64,000 nucleotides of DNA, from positions 1,550,001 through 1,614,000 of the forward strand of contig JAKSGN010000035.1 of the NCBI GenBank assembly GCA_024180945.1, given 5' to 3'. The position numbers were made by a program, and so were the translations under genes. This stretch comes from Macrophomina tecta. Lineage: Eukaryota > Ascomycota > Dothideomycetes > Botryosphaeriales > Botryosphaeriaceae. Positions 11,845 to 22,612 of this stretch are shown one piece after another (the stretch's first letter is position 1; every line of letters starts with the position of its first letter). Below the pieces are notes generated by a model that was given only the letters and a program-made list of their open reading frames with translations, had not been told where the DNA came from and did no database searches.

Positions 11845-14012
11845 ATGGCTGCACCTGAAGATTCCGATGGCATTAGCCTCGGCAGCGAAGATTCTGCGAC
11901 CAGCTCTTCGGAACACCAGAGCAGCGAGAAGGCAGAGGGCTCCACCAGCTTTCGAAACGCGTCCGAGGGCGGTGCAGGCTGCCTAGAGGGGAGCGAAAGC
12001 GTCCTCAATCATGGATACCTCACTGACAATAGGTATGTGCACAAAGATGGCCGAGAGGAGACATGGTACCAACAGAAGCACTGGACAACAATCAATCCTG
12101 GTCCGCGTGGCCCTCCCGCCGCCTTTCTTCCTGGGCCGCTCTTCGAAGACCAAGAGGATGAGGAGGACGAAGGGCCCAGCTGCGCAGAAGACCATTTTCC
12201 AGAGCCCGTTCCGGTGGTGGGAGAGGAGGCAGAGATTGCGGTGACCATGACCAAAGTCAACGATGAGGCAGAGGCCGGTGCGGGCGCGGAGTGCACTTGC
12301 GCGTCCAGCTCCCTCGCGCGCATCTACGACGATGCACCGTACTTTGATCATGAGAACGGTAAGTCTTGCGGCCCTCTCTCACCCTGTTGTGCTGACGCCG
12401 AACGCTCTGCACAGGCTGGTGGTTTGACCCGGGCGCCAACGATCCCAAGCGATCGACGTTCCTCTTCACGCCGGCCACTACCAAAGACGCAACAGACAGA
12501 CGCAAGCGCAAGCGGGAAGGTGCTGTCGACGACGCAGGCAACTCCACCGACTACAACGCCCCGCTCGCTCTCAGCTGCGAGGTCGTTGTTCCCCGCTGCG
12601 ACCTCCATTACCCCGTCACAGGCATTGTCCACGATACATCAAAGTTCATTGTGGGCTCTCGCTTCCTCAAACAGGTCATTCATACCCAGGAAATCACACC
12701 CACTGCCTTAACTGCCTCGCAAAAGATAATGTCAGAGACCTCTGTACCCCTCCGTTCCTCTTCATCAATCTCTTCGTACCACAGCAGCGTTGACAGCGAC
12801 GCCCTGGTCGAGCCTGACCCATCGCCATCTCACGCACACGCTGGACTCAGCTCTCTGCCCAGCGAACATACCGCCATTGCCGCCGGAACCAACGGCAACA
12901 GTCACGAGGGGCAGATCTTCGACAACAACCACCTCACAAGCCCCGTCGACCAAACTTCCACCGCCGCTCGCAGCTCCTCTAATAACCCCAGCGACCACGA
13001 AGAAGACGAGCACGCTGTCGAAGAGTCTGACGCCAGCAGCGCCTCTCTGCTCAGCGGCTCCAGCGACGCCAACGATTCGGACGACGGCGTCGGCCTCGCC
13101 ACCACTCACTACATCGACCAGGCACGAAAGCTTCGTCTTATCGAAGACGATCCGCGTAACCAGGGCCATAGGAAGATGAATATCCACGCCCCGCCTGCTG
13201 ACTGGACCTGCAAAACTAGTGTCGCTAAGCTCAACCGTTGGCGTAGTGGGTTCCGCGAGAGGCGGTGTGCGGCCGGCAACGAGAGCCAATCTTCACCACT
13301 CCCGAAGCGTTGGACGGCGGAGGAGCTGGAGATCCTCAAGCAAAGCCTTGTCCGGCAGCTGCTTTACCTGGGCACATTCACCCACCGCGCGCTTTTGCAG
13401 GATCTTAACGCCAAGTGGACTGATAACCATCGGTCGTACAGTGCCGTAGCAAGGACAGTCCTCCGTTACAAGCTCCTCGAACAGGCTCGGCGCATCGCGT
13501 TTGGGGACGACGGCTCCGAGGAGAGGGAGCAGGCCTATGAAGAGGCTGAGAACGGCGAGGCAGACGTGGAGGATAACAATGGCGAGGAAGAAACTGACAT
13601 CGCCGAGGCAGAGAGCGTCGAGGAGTTTGATTACTTCGTCGGCTCAGAGCAAGCGGAGGTCGACGTGTACGAGATGCTCATGCAGGAGATCAACGCCGGA
13701 CAACCCGATGCACAGGCTGAGGCGCAAGATGGCCTGGACAGGGAGATGAGCAAGGGACACGCTGTGGAGAACGAGGTAGTCTACTGCGGCCGTGAGCAGG
13801 AGGAAGACGACGAGGTGTTGTTCCAGGGTCGCAGCACCAAGAAGACGGCATTGGGCGCGGACAACGAGCACGGCACGGATTCCAACGACCTCAGCTCCTC
13901 TCCGATGATCACCAGCTGCCCTACACTTCTTCCGACTCACCCTGATCCTGACAACAAGGTGCCTACGGATGATGTGGGTGGTGTCGACCTTTCTTTCTAC
14001 CTGACCAAGTGA
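11845..14012 (+). CDS. Array gene A: DW-box protein, MNIHAPPADW type, 703 aa
   Basis: Exons 11845-12358 and 12415-14012 join in phase 1 across a 56 bp intron (GTAAGT donor, GCTGAC branch, CACAG acceptor), giving ...HENG-WWFDPG. The N-terminal 250 residues are acidic, with a VVPRCDLHYPVTGI block near 227-240 that recurs in gene B. A Ser/Asn/Asp-rich linker follows. The core runs from about 415 to 545: RKMNIHAPPADW (W435), then VAKLNRW, then RWTAEELEILK and LNAKW...HRSYSAV, spaced like the three helices of a Myb/SANT or homeodomain-like fold. The last 150 residues are very acidic and end in a plain coding tail. There is no signal peptide or membrane helix. It is the first of seven related genes in the same orientation. 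A nuclear DNA- or chromatin-binding role is inference only; the family is unnamed to me. Confidence 0.8.
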
Positions 14013-15269
14013 GGGCATGAGAGAGACATTCACGCAACATGTTGCTGGGTCACGCTCAACCAAGCACGCCCTGATGCGGCCTTCCATTTCATTAGACCAA
14101 GACAATATTGATACGCAGAGACATATGCAGGTGGGGACTGGACGGCTCAATGGTCTGTCGGTGCTGGACAGTAAGATTGGCCTGCATGATAGCTGATGGA
14201 GAGATGGGTGGAGGTTCAGCTTCGCCGCCCGTTTGATTCGTACGGTCGGCCTGCCCAGAGGTAATAGCGAGTCCATTTGATAGGGGTGCACATGGCGAAT
14301 GCCCAATAAGCTGCAAATTATCGTGCTCCTAGAGATAAAGAAGCGCTGTATTGTGACGACCTAGCCAGGTGATAATGCTATCCCTGTTTATGGGAAAGTG
14401 AATGATTCATCAGCACGTAGATGTTGTGATAGTTGAATGGCTTCCGCATCCAGGCGACACTTTCTGCTGGTTTGTGCCTGTTTTTATATCCGCCGCCAGC
14501 GCTGCAATCACACACCACCTGGCGTTGCTACGGTTTTGGCCCGAACCGGTGCGGAAACGTGCTAGGACCTTCTACCACTCCTATTAATATTGCCTGGCGG
14601 CAGTGAGTGGAGCGCGGGCGACGAGAAACCGCGCTGCCTGGACAAAAGCCGAAGTGAGCCGCTAGCAGCGAAGGCTGTGGCTGCCGGTGCCCCCACCGTG
14701 AGCGCACCTGGGTATCACCCTTACACTGGACCATTCCAAACTCGCCGGTGGTCTATGGAGCAGCGGCGGAATTTTACGTATTGGACATCTGGAGCAGCAG
14801 CTCTGTGAGCCGAGCGGCAAGCCGAGCGGTGCGACTCTTCAGCAGGCGGTGGGTCCTCCCGGCGCTCCGCAGAGTCTACCAAAGCCGTCAGGGCGAGGGC
14901 GCAGCTGCACAGCTTTGGGGCATGCTCGCTGGCACAGCTCTCCTGCACGGACCGTCGACATCGCGTCCCTCGTCTCCAGCCCACTCACTAGCACGCATAA
15001 GACTCCGACAGCTCACGGAATTTATCGTCCTCTCTTCTCTCTACCTAGCAACTCTCCCGCTCGCTCGATCGCGCACCTTTTGCATTGGCTCCTCTAGCTC
15101 TTCGCAACTTCGTGGCTCGCTCGGACCTTCCTACACGGTACAACCACCTCTCTTTCCCCTCTCTTGAACTGGGCTGACAAACCTTCTTCCGCTCACTCAG
15201 CAATCGATGTTACTTCGCACTGGCAGCCTCTATTGGGATTGTAACTTCTTGTAGTAGCGATTACTAGCC
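14013..15269. other. Intergenic between array genes A and B
   Basis: This 1.26 kb stretch holds no gene I can support. The C/T-rich stretch from about 14985 to 15260 is probably the promoter and leader of gene B. Confidence 0.4.
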
Positions 15270-16770
15270 ATGGGCTCCAACAGACATCCGACGGTCAAGG
15301 AAGGCCACTCGGCCTGCCACGAGCATGCTCATCGTATCCTCCAAACGTCTATCCCTGTTTCTCATACCACGCGCGCCGCAACTTCCCTCAGCTCGCCCCC
15401 GCTCCCTCAGAGCCAGGCCTTCATCGATACTTCGTCTGACCTGCCCGACGTCGTCGGGGCTATCGCCCGTTTCGATGAATTCCGGCACGCTTCTCCTGAG
15501 ACCGGAGCATCGTCTTCCTCTGTGCTCTCTTCAATATCTGGCGTGACGGCTGACGAGCCTATCGATGTCGATGGCTACTACTCCGCAGATCTTGATGGCT
15601 TCGAAGCTGACGATGAAGATGACACGGCTGCCCCTGATCTCCCCATTCGCAACGGCGTTGTGCGTGAGCTCCTGCCTCCTACTCGAACAATAAATCGCTG
15701 ACATGATCATTCACTTTTAGTATTGGGATGACTACCTCAACTCCGAGGCTCGCCCCATTTCTAAGCCGTGTTTGGATACTGTCGACCCTGGCGTGATCGG
15801 TATCCCCTCGAAGTGCATCTGCGGCCAGCCCTTTGGTGGTAAGCGTGTTTCGATCAGCCACGCGAAGGAGTATGAATACAAGGGCCCTAAGTTCGTCTTC
15901 GACGAGAAGAACGGTATGAAGATCTCGCATCTCACTTGCGTGGATCATGCTGACATGAGTATTACAGGCTGCTACCGCGCCCCCGAGACACCCACACTTT
16001 ACACCCCGTTCCATCACTTCAAGGTCGGCGACAAGGACATCTTCCAGCCGGTCTCCATCTCAAAGGAGGACTACCTCGCGGGAGCTCGCGGCCCGAGGCT
16101 CTCGTTGGAGCGCTCCGTCCCCATGTGTGCACACTTTCCCATTACCGGCATTGGTGCCTACAACGTTCCGTTCGTCAAGGGTCGCATCGCCCACCGTATG
16201 CCCAACTCTCAGTGCGTCGTGTCGCGCGTCCAGGAGCAGGCCCGCATGCTCTGCCTCATCGAGGACGAAGTCAGGTACGACGGTACTGCGCGTCGCCGCA
16301 TGAACATCCACGCTCCCCCAGCGGACTGGAACGACGGCGCCGCCATCTCTGCTCTCAACCGCTGGCGCGCCCAGTTTCGTCAGCGCAAGCTTCGCATCAC
16401 TTCCCGCCCGGCTCGTTACAAGTGGAGCGAAGATGCCCTCAACTATATTATTGAGCGTCTGGCCCGCGACCCGTCCGTGTACCGCGCACTACTTGCTCGT
16501 GACGTTTCACACCGCTTCGAGATTGAACGCACCGAGCATGCTGTGTCCTGTGCCATTGACCACCACAAGCTGCGCCTATCTGCTGAGGCTCTTCGTTCTC
16601 GTTGGGAAAATGAGGGCCTGCACGACAATTCCAGTGATGGAGAAGACGATCTCGATGTGGAAGACTTTGAAGACTTCGAGCTCGATGTCAAGGACGAGGA
16701 GATACTCTCCTCCGACTTCGACCGTGAGGAAGCTTTACGCAAGGTTAAGATGGAGGACTGGACTCTCTAG
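15270..16770 (+). CDS. Array gene B: DW-box protein, MNIHAPPADW type, 479 aa
   Basis: Exons are 15270-15659 and 15721-16770, phase 0, with a 61 bp intron (donor GTGCGT, branch GCTGAC, acceptor TTTTAG). The better-looking GTGAGC donor four bases on would give an immediate stop, so the earlier donor is chosen. The junction reads RNGV-YWDDY, matching HENG-WWFD at the gene A intron. Residues 162-206 hold a Cys/His cluster (C162-x-C164, H200-x2-C203-x2-H206) that may bind metal. SVPMCAHFPITGI near 262-275 matches gene A. The core follows: RRMNIHAPPADW (W333), ISALNRW, YKWSEDALNYI, then SHRF...ERTEHAV. The tail is short and acidic. Gene B is the closest relative of A in the window. Its function is unknown; nuclear binding is inferred from the helical core. 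Confidence 0.8.
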
Positions 16771-18409
16771 GCTCAGCGCATTCTCTCCAACTCTTGACAA
16801 TCTGATGCTCTATACTCCCCTTCTCAACCTGACTCCCAATCAAGATATGACGACGAACAGTTGCGGCATTCTCTTTCTTTCTTGTTTCCTTCGCGGTCCA
16901 AACAGCGCAAATCACAATCGACATGTGTTTCATAAAAACGGCTGACTCCGGCCTGCACGGGTTATCCATGGTCCGGTAGCTGTGGAGCCGCTTGTCTGGT
17001 CGAATACATTCAGGCAAACGGTAAGTTCGATCAATGGCGATTATTTGGACAAACTCTGTTTTCTTGCTACCTATCGTGGCACACAATGCTCTACGTTCCA
17101 GGCCAAACGGCACATTTGCTCCTGGATGTGTGTCCAGATCACTTGTACTTGCTATTATGTCACTTCCATAGCAATCTGAGCGTCTTGCATCTAGTCCCAA
17201 ATGGCTTCCTTGAACCCTCGGCGCCATTAACATGTCGTTTCGCACCTGCCTGTTCCAGCATACCCCTCTCCCTCTAGCTGCTTACGCCATGCTTCTGCTC
17301 CTAGCCCGCTGCTGGCCCCCACCGCTCACCACCGACTCCGCTCACCCCACATCTTCTTGAGCCTTCATACAATCATCAGACGAGAGTCCTAATATTTTCT
17401 TACTGTCAATATACAATGAAAAACAACGGTAGCGACAAGCCCTACGCTCGCCCGCCCGCCCCCTGTTGCCAAGCAAGTGGCAGTAGGAACAGCCCGCCAC
17501 CACCGCCGCTACCAGCACGCTTGCCCTCCCCGGCCTCCCGCACACCAATATCTTGACCCAGCAGAAGCACCATCTCGGTCAGTGGGCCACCGAAAGCCAG
17601 ACAGACGAGGAGAAGGAGGTCAACTGTCGTACGGCCGGTGAGGTAGAGAGGTGGTTTAGGGGGGTGTTGCCTGGTCTCGGGTCATGAAGATGGCTGTGAG
17701 GGCTCGAAAGATGTGGTGGGAGAAGAATGGGAGGAGGAGGATGATGATGATGCTGCTGCGTATGCGTAAGACGGCGGAGGGTGTAAAAGGGGCTCTGTGT
17801 TATCTTCTGTTCTGCAGTGCGAAATATCATTGTGGACTTCTTGCCTTGTTTCTGCTCCTCTATGTGATCTGCTTGCTTGTTTAATTGATTGGCTGGTTGA
17901 TTGACTACGGTTGCTACCTGCTGGGCGGCGTTTGGGCGCCTCACGACGTCGCAGCCTCACGACGTCGCAAGGGCGAAGATCTGAAGCGCTGCTGCGGTTG
18001 GCCCTAGGGAAAGCGTAGCGGGAGATATAAGTACTTCGCCTGGATGGAAAGCTGAGGGGTGCATGTAGGACTATAGATTCAGAAGTCAGCAGCGCCGCCG
18101 GTCTGAAGCAAAGCTCCTCCCACATTTGGCGTTGGAATTTTGTGCGCAGAATAGGCCAAATGAGCCGATTTTCGCACCAGCCAAGGCGGTGTAATCTTCT
18201 GGCGGCTTCGTTGGACGTTCCATCAGAGCGGCGTTACGTAGCCCAGTTTGTGCTGTTCGTCCCGGCCGCGCCTTCCTCAGCACCCTCGTGCCCCGCTCAC
18301 CCATTTTCGCTATAAAAACGCACAACCCAGAACAAAATCTGCCTTTCACTTTGCACGCATTCCAAAACCCACCCCCCTTACACTCGCAGAGAACGACCTC
18401 CCCTGCGAG
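16771..18409. other. Intergenic between array genes B and C
   Basis: No gene is visible in this 1.6 kb stretch. A (GAT/GAG)-rich simple tract lies near 17725-17760. A short direct repeat, CTCACGACGTCGCA, occurs twice at about 17941-17968. The last 300 bases should hold the promoter of gene C. Confidence 0.4.
18311..18317 (+). promoter_or_regulatory. TATA-like box of array gene C
   Basis: TATAAAA lies 99 bases before the ATG of gene C and is followed by a C/A-rich leader free of upstream ATGs on the same strand. This spacing is normal for a fungal promoter. Confidence 0.5.
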
Positions 18410-19964
18410 ATGGCTGGCCGCCGCAAGAAGTCCGCTAGCATCAGCGCCGCTCCGTCGTGCGACACTGACTCCGCTTTCGGTAAACACTACCCCCCAATGC
18501 CGTCTAATCCGCCGCGTCAAGTGCTAATCCACGCTGTAGCTTCTCGGAATTCTTCGAGCCTGCCAGCGATGCATATGGCTACGCGCAGCATGACCAGTGC
18601 TGCCGAGACGGGCAGCTCCTCCGCTAGATGTAAGCCAACCAGGCCCGCATAGCTTGACACGACACTGACAGCCACTAGCATCCGCTGGCACTCCAGCTCG
18701 GCCGCTCACTAGCGCTTCTCCAGATTCAGACTTCGGTGACGCTGCTGCTCAGCAGGGCGAGCCGCAGTTCAGTTGCCTGGATGCCGCCCATGCGCTGATA
18801 GCCTTGTCGCGTGGAGAGCAGGGGCAGGATCAGTCCGGTGCTGCAGCCAACACCAGCCAGCCCATCAAGCAGCAAGCCCAACCAGGTGACCCCAGTGACG
18901 AGCCTGGTGTCGACTCCAGCGTCCCTGGCCAGGGCAGTGTGCCTTCTGCTGGGGCTGCCGACCAGGCTGCCACACCCAATCTTCAGCCTCGTGCGTACAA
19001 GAAGATGACTTTTCAGCACTACGCCGCCGACTCCCTTCCACTGACGACTGCACCAGCGCGTGTCACGCCAACGTCTGGATTCGTCAACATAGGCGTTGGT
19101 AGCTCTGGACCCGCTCGTCTGGCAGACTTGGCCAGCACCCTGCCCGGCGCCCAGTCGCTCACTCTCATCACGTCACGCGCAACTGGCAGCGGACCCAAGG
19201 CCAAGTGGCAGAAGGTGGCGATCCCAATCCCGCCCGAGGTCCAAGAGTGCTACGACCAGCTGCAGATCCAGCTGCAGAACGGCACCGCGCCGCAAGTCCC
19301 TACCAACGGTGTCTTTCGCAGCACCAGCGACCCGCCGCCCATCCCCGGTAGCAAGGCGGGCTACTTCCTGCTCCAGAAGCAGCCTCACTACAAGCTCAAG
19401 GAGCCGCAGGAGTTCGTCTGCTTCTGGTACACCAGTGCCACGAGGCCGGGCATCCAGTGCCACCGCTACAAGACTGGCCGCGGCGAGGAGGTCGACTGGG
19501 ACAGCCCGAAGCAGATCAAGCTGCTGAACAGGTATGTCACACAGGAGATGCAGCGGGCCGGCTGCGCGAAGCTGCGTGACGATATGAGTAAAAGGGCTTG
19601 GATCGAGGAAGAGCAGCAGTGGATCAGGGTCCACGTCAAGGAAGTCCTGGATAGCTGGCCCGCCGATGTCGAGAAGAGCAGGAAGCAGCTTGCGGAGAAG
19701 CTGGCACTGCTGCTGAACCAGCAGTTTCAGGGAAAGAGCATGGTTGGTACCATCAGGGGCCAGAAGCAGAAGCAGGCTAGCGTTCGCCCGGAGCGGACCG
19801 CCTCGGCTCTGGAGAGCGAGTGCGAGCGTCTCCGGATCTTTAAGGAGTACGCGAGTGCGAGCGTCTCCGGATCTTTAAGGAGTACGGCGTTGGTGGGCCG
19901 AGGAGCAAGGGCGACGACCCGGGTGAAGATGACGAAGAAAATGGGCGGGTGGAAGAGGAGGTAG
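18410..19964 (+). CDS. Array gene C: DW-box protein, 481 aa, C-terminus frameshifted by a tandem duplication
   Basis: Three exons (18410-18479, 18540-18629, 18679-19964) join through two phase-1 introns of 60 and 49 bp (donors GTAAAC and GTAAGC, acceptors TGTAG and ACTAG). The start MAGRRKKSAS is basic. The first 190 residues are low-complexity (Gln, Ala, Pro, Ser). The beta-rich block (GYFLLQKQPHYKL, then FVCFWYTS) precedes EEVDWDSPKQIKLLNRY (W327). A helical region follows with QQWIRVHVKEVL, LLLNQQFQGKS and ERTASALESEC, spaced like the Myb-like region of its neighbours. A perfect 35 bp tandem duplication at 19816-19885 shifts the frame, so the present last 37 residues are basic and unlike anything in the array. 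Without the second copy the frame would run 43 codons into an acidic tail ending at TAG 20015. Function unknown. Confidence 0.78.
19816..19885. repeat. Perfect 35 bp tandem duplication inside gene C
   Basis: The 35-base unit GCGAGTGCGAG...AAGGAGTAC occurs at 19816-19850 and again at 19851-19885 with no mismatch. Because 35 is not a multiple of three, the second copy is read in a different frame (ASASVSG instead of ECERLRI). The identity of the copies points to a recent event or an assembly or cloning artefact. Confidence 0.9.
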
Positions 19965-20622
19965 GAGGGGAAGATGAACAGGCAAAAGACTCGAGAGCTG
20001 AGATGGAGTTGGAGTAGGGTGGAAAACACAGGAGCCGCGAGGAGAAGGCAGAATGGTCAGAGGAAATGGCGATTCTCGGGGAATCGTCTCGATTGCGGGA
20101 CTTTGAGAGGCGATATGACCGAGTGAGCGGTCACTCCGCGTCCACTTCTCCGACCGTTGGTGGGGGAGTGGGTGGATGGGCTTAGCGGCGGCTGAGAGCA
20201 CAAGGTATGTCGGAACACCTCTTGCTGAAGTTCCCCTCTAACGTCTCCAAGGGCAGATTTTTTTTTTTCGTCCCTCTGCCCCGGTGCAGCAGTTAGACAG
20301 CTCGTTCAGAGCGTCCGCTAAGCCCGTGGGATCATTGTGTTCCCAGACTGCCAAGTAAATGGCAGTGAAAGAATCGGTCAACACATGGTCACCACCCACT
20401 CTCCCAGGAGAGACCTAACTCACCTGGCGAGAAGCACGTGGTCTTTTCTAATGGCCCGCTGCTTCGGTTTTTCAGCCGTTTGCTACTCTCCGGCGGCGGG
20501 CCTTCGTCTCCGTCGTCGACCGTACCCGCCCGCGCCGCCGCACTCCGACGACGCACATCTCCCACGTGTGCGCCGTACATTGCACTCCACCACAGCTTCA
20601 ACCACACGCCGAGCCCCGCAAA
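19965..20622. other. Intergenic between array genes C and D
   Basis: The first 50 bases are the out-of-frame remainder of the pre-duplication reading frame of gene C (stop at 20015). An 11-base T run sits near 20258-20268. The rest should be the promoter of gene D. No other gene is visible. Confidence 0.45.
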
Positions 20623-22612
20623 ATGGCGGACTCGCCCGAGAACACGCGCGACTTCGCGCTCGAGCTGCTCAAGAGGGAGCACGGTGACAATCCCCGTAAG
20701 AACGCCCACCACTGCCCTCTCCCACCATCATCTGCCCGCCCAATCTGACGCGCGACGCTTCTCAGACCTGATGTCGTCGCTTCTCCGCCCGCCGCAGCCG
20801 CTTCAGAAGATACCGGATGGCGGCTGGGAGTCTGTGAGCACAATGCTTCACAACTACGGCCGCCAGACGGACTTCTTGAAGGCTGGCAACCCCGGCGCGC
20901 TGGCACCCGTCAACCCGCCGCCGCTCCACTCGGCGTCCAGACAGGAGTTAGAGGACGACCTCGCTGCTATGGGAATAACCACCGTGTCCGCCCGTGGCGC
21001 TAGAGCCCGTGGCCGCGCCGCCGCCGCCACCCTTCCTGAGATCGACGTCTCCACAACCGCCAGAGCGCCATCAGCATTCTCGCCGGAGCGCATCGAGCGG
21101 TCATGCAAGCAATGGTCAACGAGCGACCTCCGCGCCGCCGTAGATGCCACCATAACCCCGCCAGCAGGGGGTGAGCAAGCCAATGCCGAAAAAGCACTCG
21201 TCGACAAGCTGCTGTCCCATTACCCCACGACGTCCAGCGTCGATGCCCAGCAGACCACGAACGAGGAGGACGAGGCATTCGCCCAGCTGCTCGACGATGT
21301 GAAGACGGGTGTGGCGCGCCAGGCTGCCTGGGATGCAGAGACGTTGGCCAAAACGGCTAGGCTCGACGACGAGGGCGTGGACAACAGAACAGAAAGCGAG
21401 AAGGAGGCGACCTTGGCCGTGGAGTTCTATAAGGTCATGCAAACCAATGCCGAGGCCTTCTTCGAGCATTACCCCGCCGTCAACTCTACAAAGAGGAGGA
21501 GGAGGAGGAGGAGGAGGAGGAGGAAGAGGGCGACGAAGGCCCTTGCTGTCACAGCGGCGGAGAGCCAGAGCATTTCTGGGGAGAATAGCGCGGACGGCAC
21601 GACCATTGCCACGGCCTCACAGACGAACGCAGCCGATGAGCAGATTCTGAATGAGATCGTCAAGGAACTCTCTCAGCTCATGGGTGAAAAGCTAGCCGAA
21701 GAGTCTGCCAAAATGCCCGCCACGGGTGAAATTACCTCAGTCACTTCACCATCCACCACCATTACCCAGTCAGGACGGGACCCCGCTACTTCCGTCTCTC
21801 TCACTCCTGCCACTCCTCCAACCCACAATATGGAGGTCGCTGTCTCCACGGCGCAGCCACCCTCTCCCATCGTAGAGGACCCCCCGCTCGACGGACCCGT
21901 CGTAGACCCCACAGTGCCGTCATCGCCTGCTTTCTCGCCACGGGACGACCTCAGCAGCCTCACCTACATTCTGGGAGACTACCCGCACCCAACCACTCAC
22001 TCCGTCGAGACGCTCCTCCGTCGCAACCTGAAGGCGAACTCCACCAACACCACCACAACAACAACCACTTGGGGCTCTCTTAGCCGTACCTTATTCTTGC
22101 CAGAGCCCGTCGTCGGCGACAACAACTTCATCCTCGCGCACCCGCTGCCAATCTTCACCGTCGGCATCCCGGCCCCAGACATGCTCGTCGTCAGCTACAC
22201 CATCGATGGCAAGGAAGGCATACAACACGAATTCATCCGCTCCGGCTCCGCGCCGCTCACCGAAGTTGACTGGGATGACGAGAACCAGATCGACGAACTG
22301 AACCGCCTGATGTGCATGTGGCTGTGTGACATGGGCTGTCATCGCTCGCGTGTGACCAGCGAGAAGGCGAGGTGGTTGTGGGCAGAGCAGGTGGGTTTGG
22401 CGGCGCTGATGGGGGATGGATGGGAGGGCGAAGCGCTTTATCGCGAGTTTTGCGCGCGCTGGGCGGGGAGGGTGCTTAATGTGCAGGTCTGCCAGGGCGA
22501 GTGGCGGGATATTACGTTGCCGCTGAGGTCTGAAGAAGCGCTGGCCGAGGCTGTTGAGAGTGTGAGGAGAGGAGAAATCACTGAGTTTGGTTTCCAAGAG
22601 GTGGTGGAGTAA
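20623..22612 (+). CDS. Array gene D: DW-box protein with deca-arginine tract, 639 aa
   Basis: Exon 1 (20623-20695) and exon 2 (20766-22612) join in phase 1 over a 70 bp intron (GTAAGA donor, TCTGAC branch, TCTCAG acceptor). A longer upstream frame exists only from a GTG, so ATG 20623 (AAAATGGCG) is preferred. The N-terminal block has GNPGAL near 65 and DDLAAMGI near 88, shared with gene G. A run of ten AGG codons (21494-21523) makes R268-R277, a plausible nuclear localisation signal. A Ser/Thr/Pro linker follows. The beta-rich block (NNFILAHPLPIF, LVVSYTI) leads to TEVDWDDENQIDELNR (W527). The helical part has ARWLWAEQVG, FCARWAGRVL and LRSEEALAEAV. The spacing matches E and G closely. Function unknown; nuclear location is inferred. 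Confidence 0.8.
21494..21523 (+). repeat. (AGG)10 microsatellite coding for ten arginines
   Basis: Ten perfect AGG units lie in frame inside gene D, flanked by AAG codons. Length changes in steps of one unit would alter the Arg run without breaking the frame. Confidence 0.9.

Noticed and set aside
15664..15720. Better-looking GTGAGC donor for gene B
   Set aside because: Using it puts a TGA two codons into exon 2; the GTGCGT donor at 15660 keeps the frame and the conserved NG-W junction.
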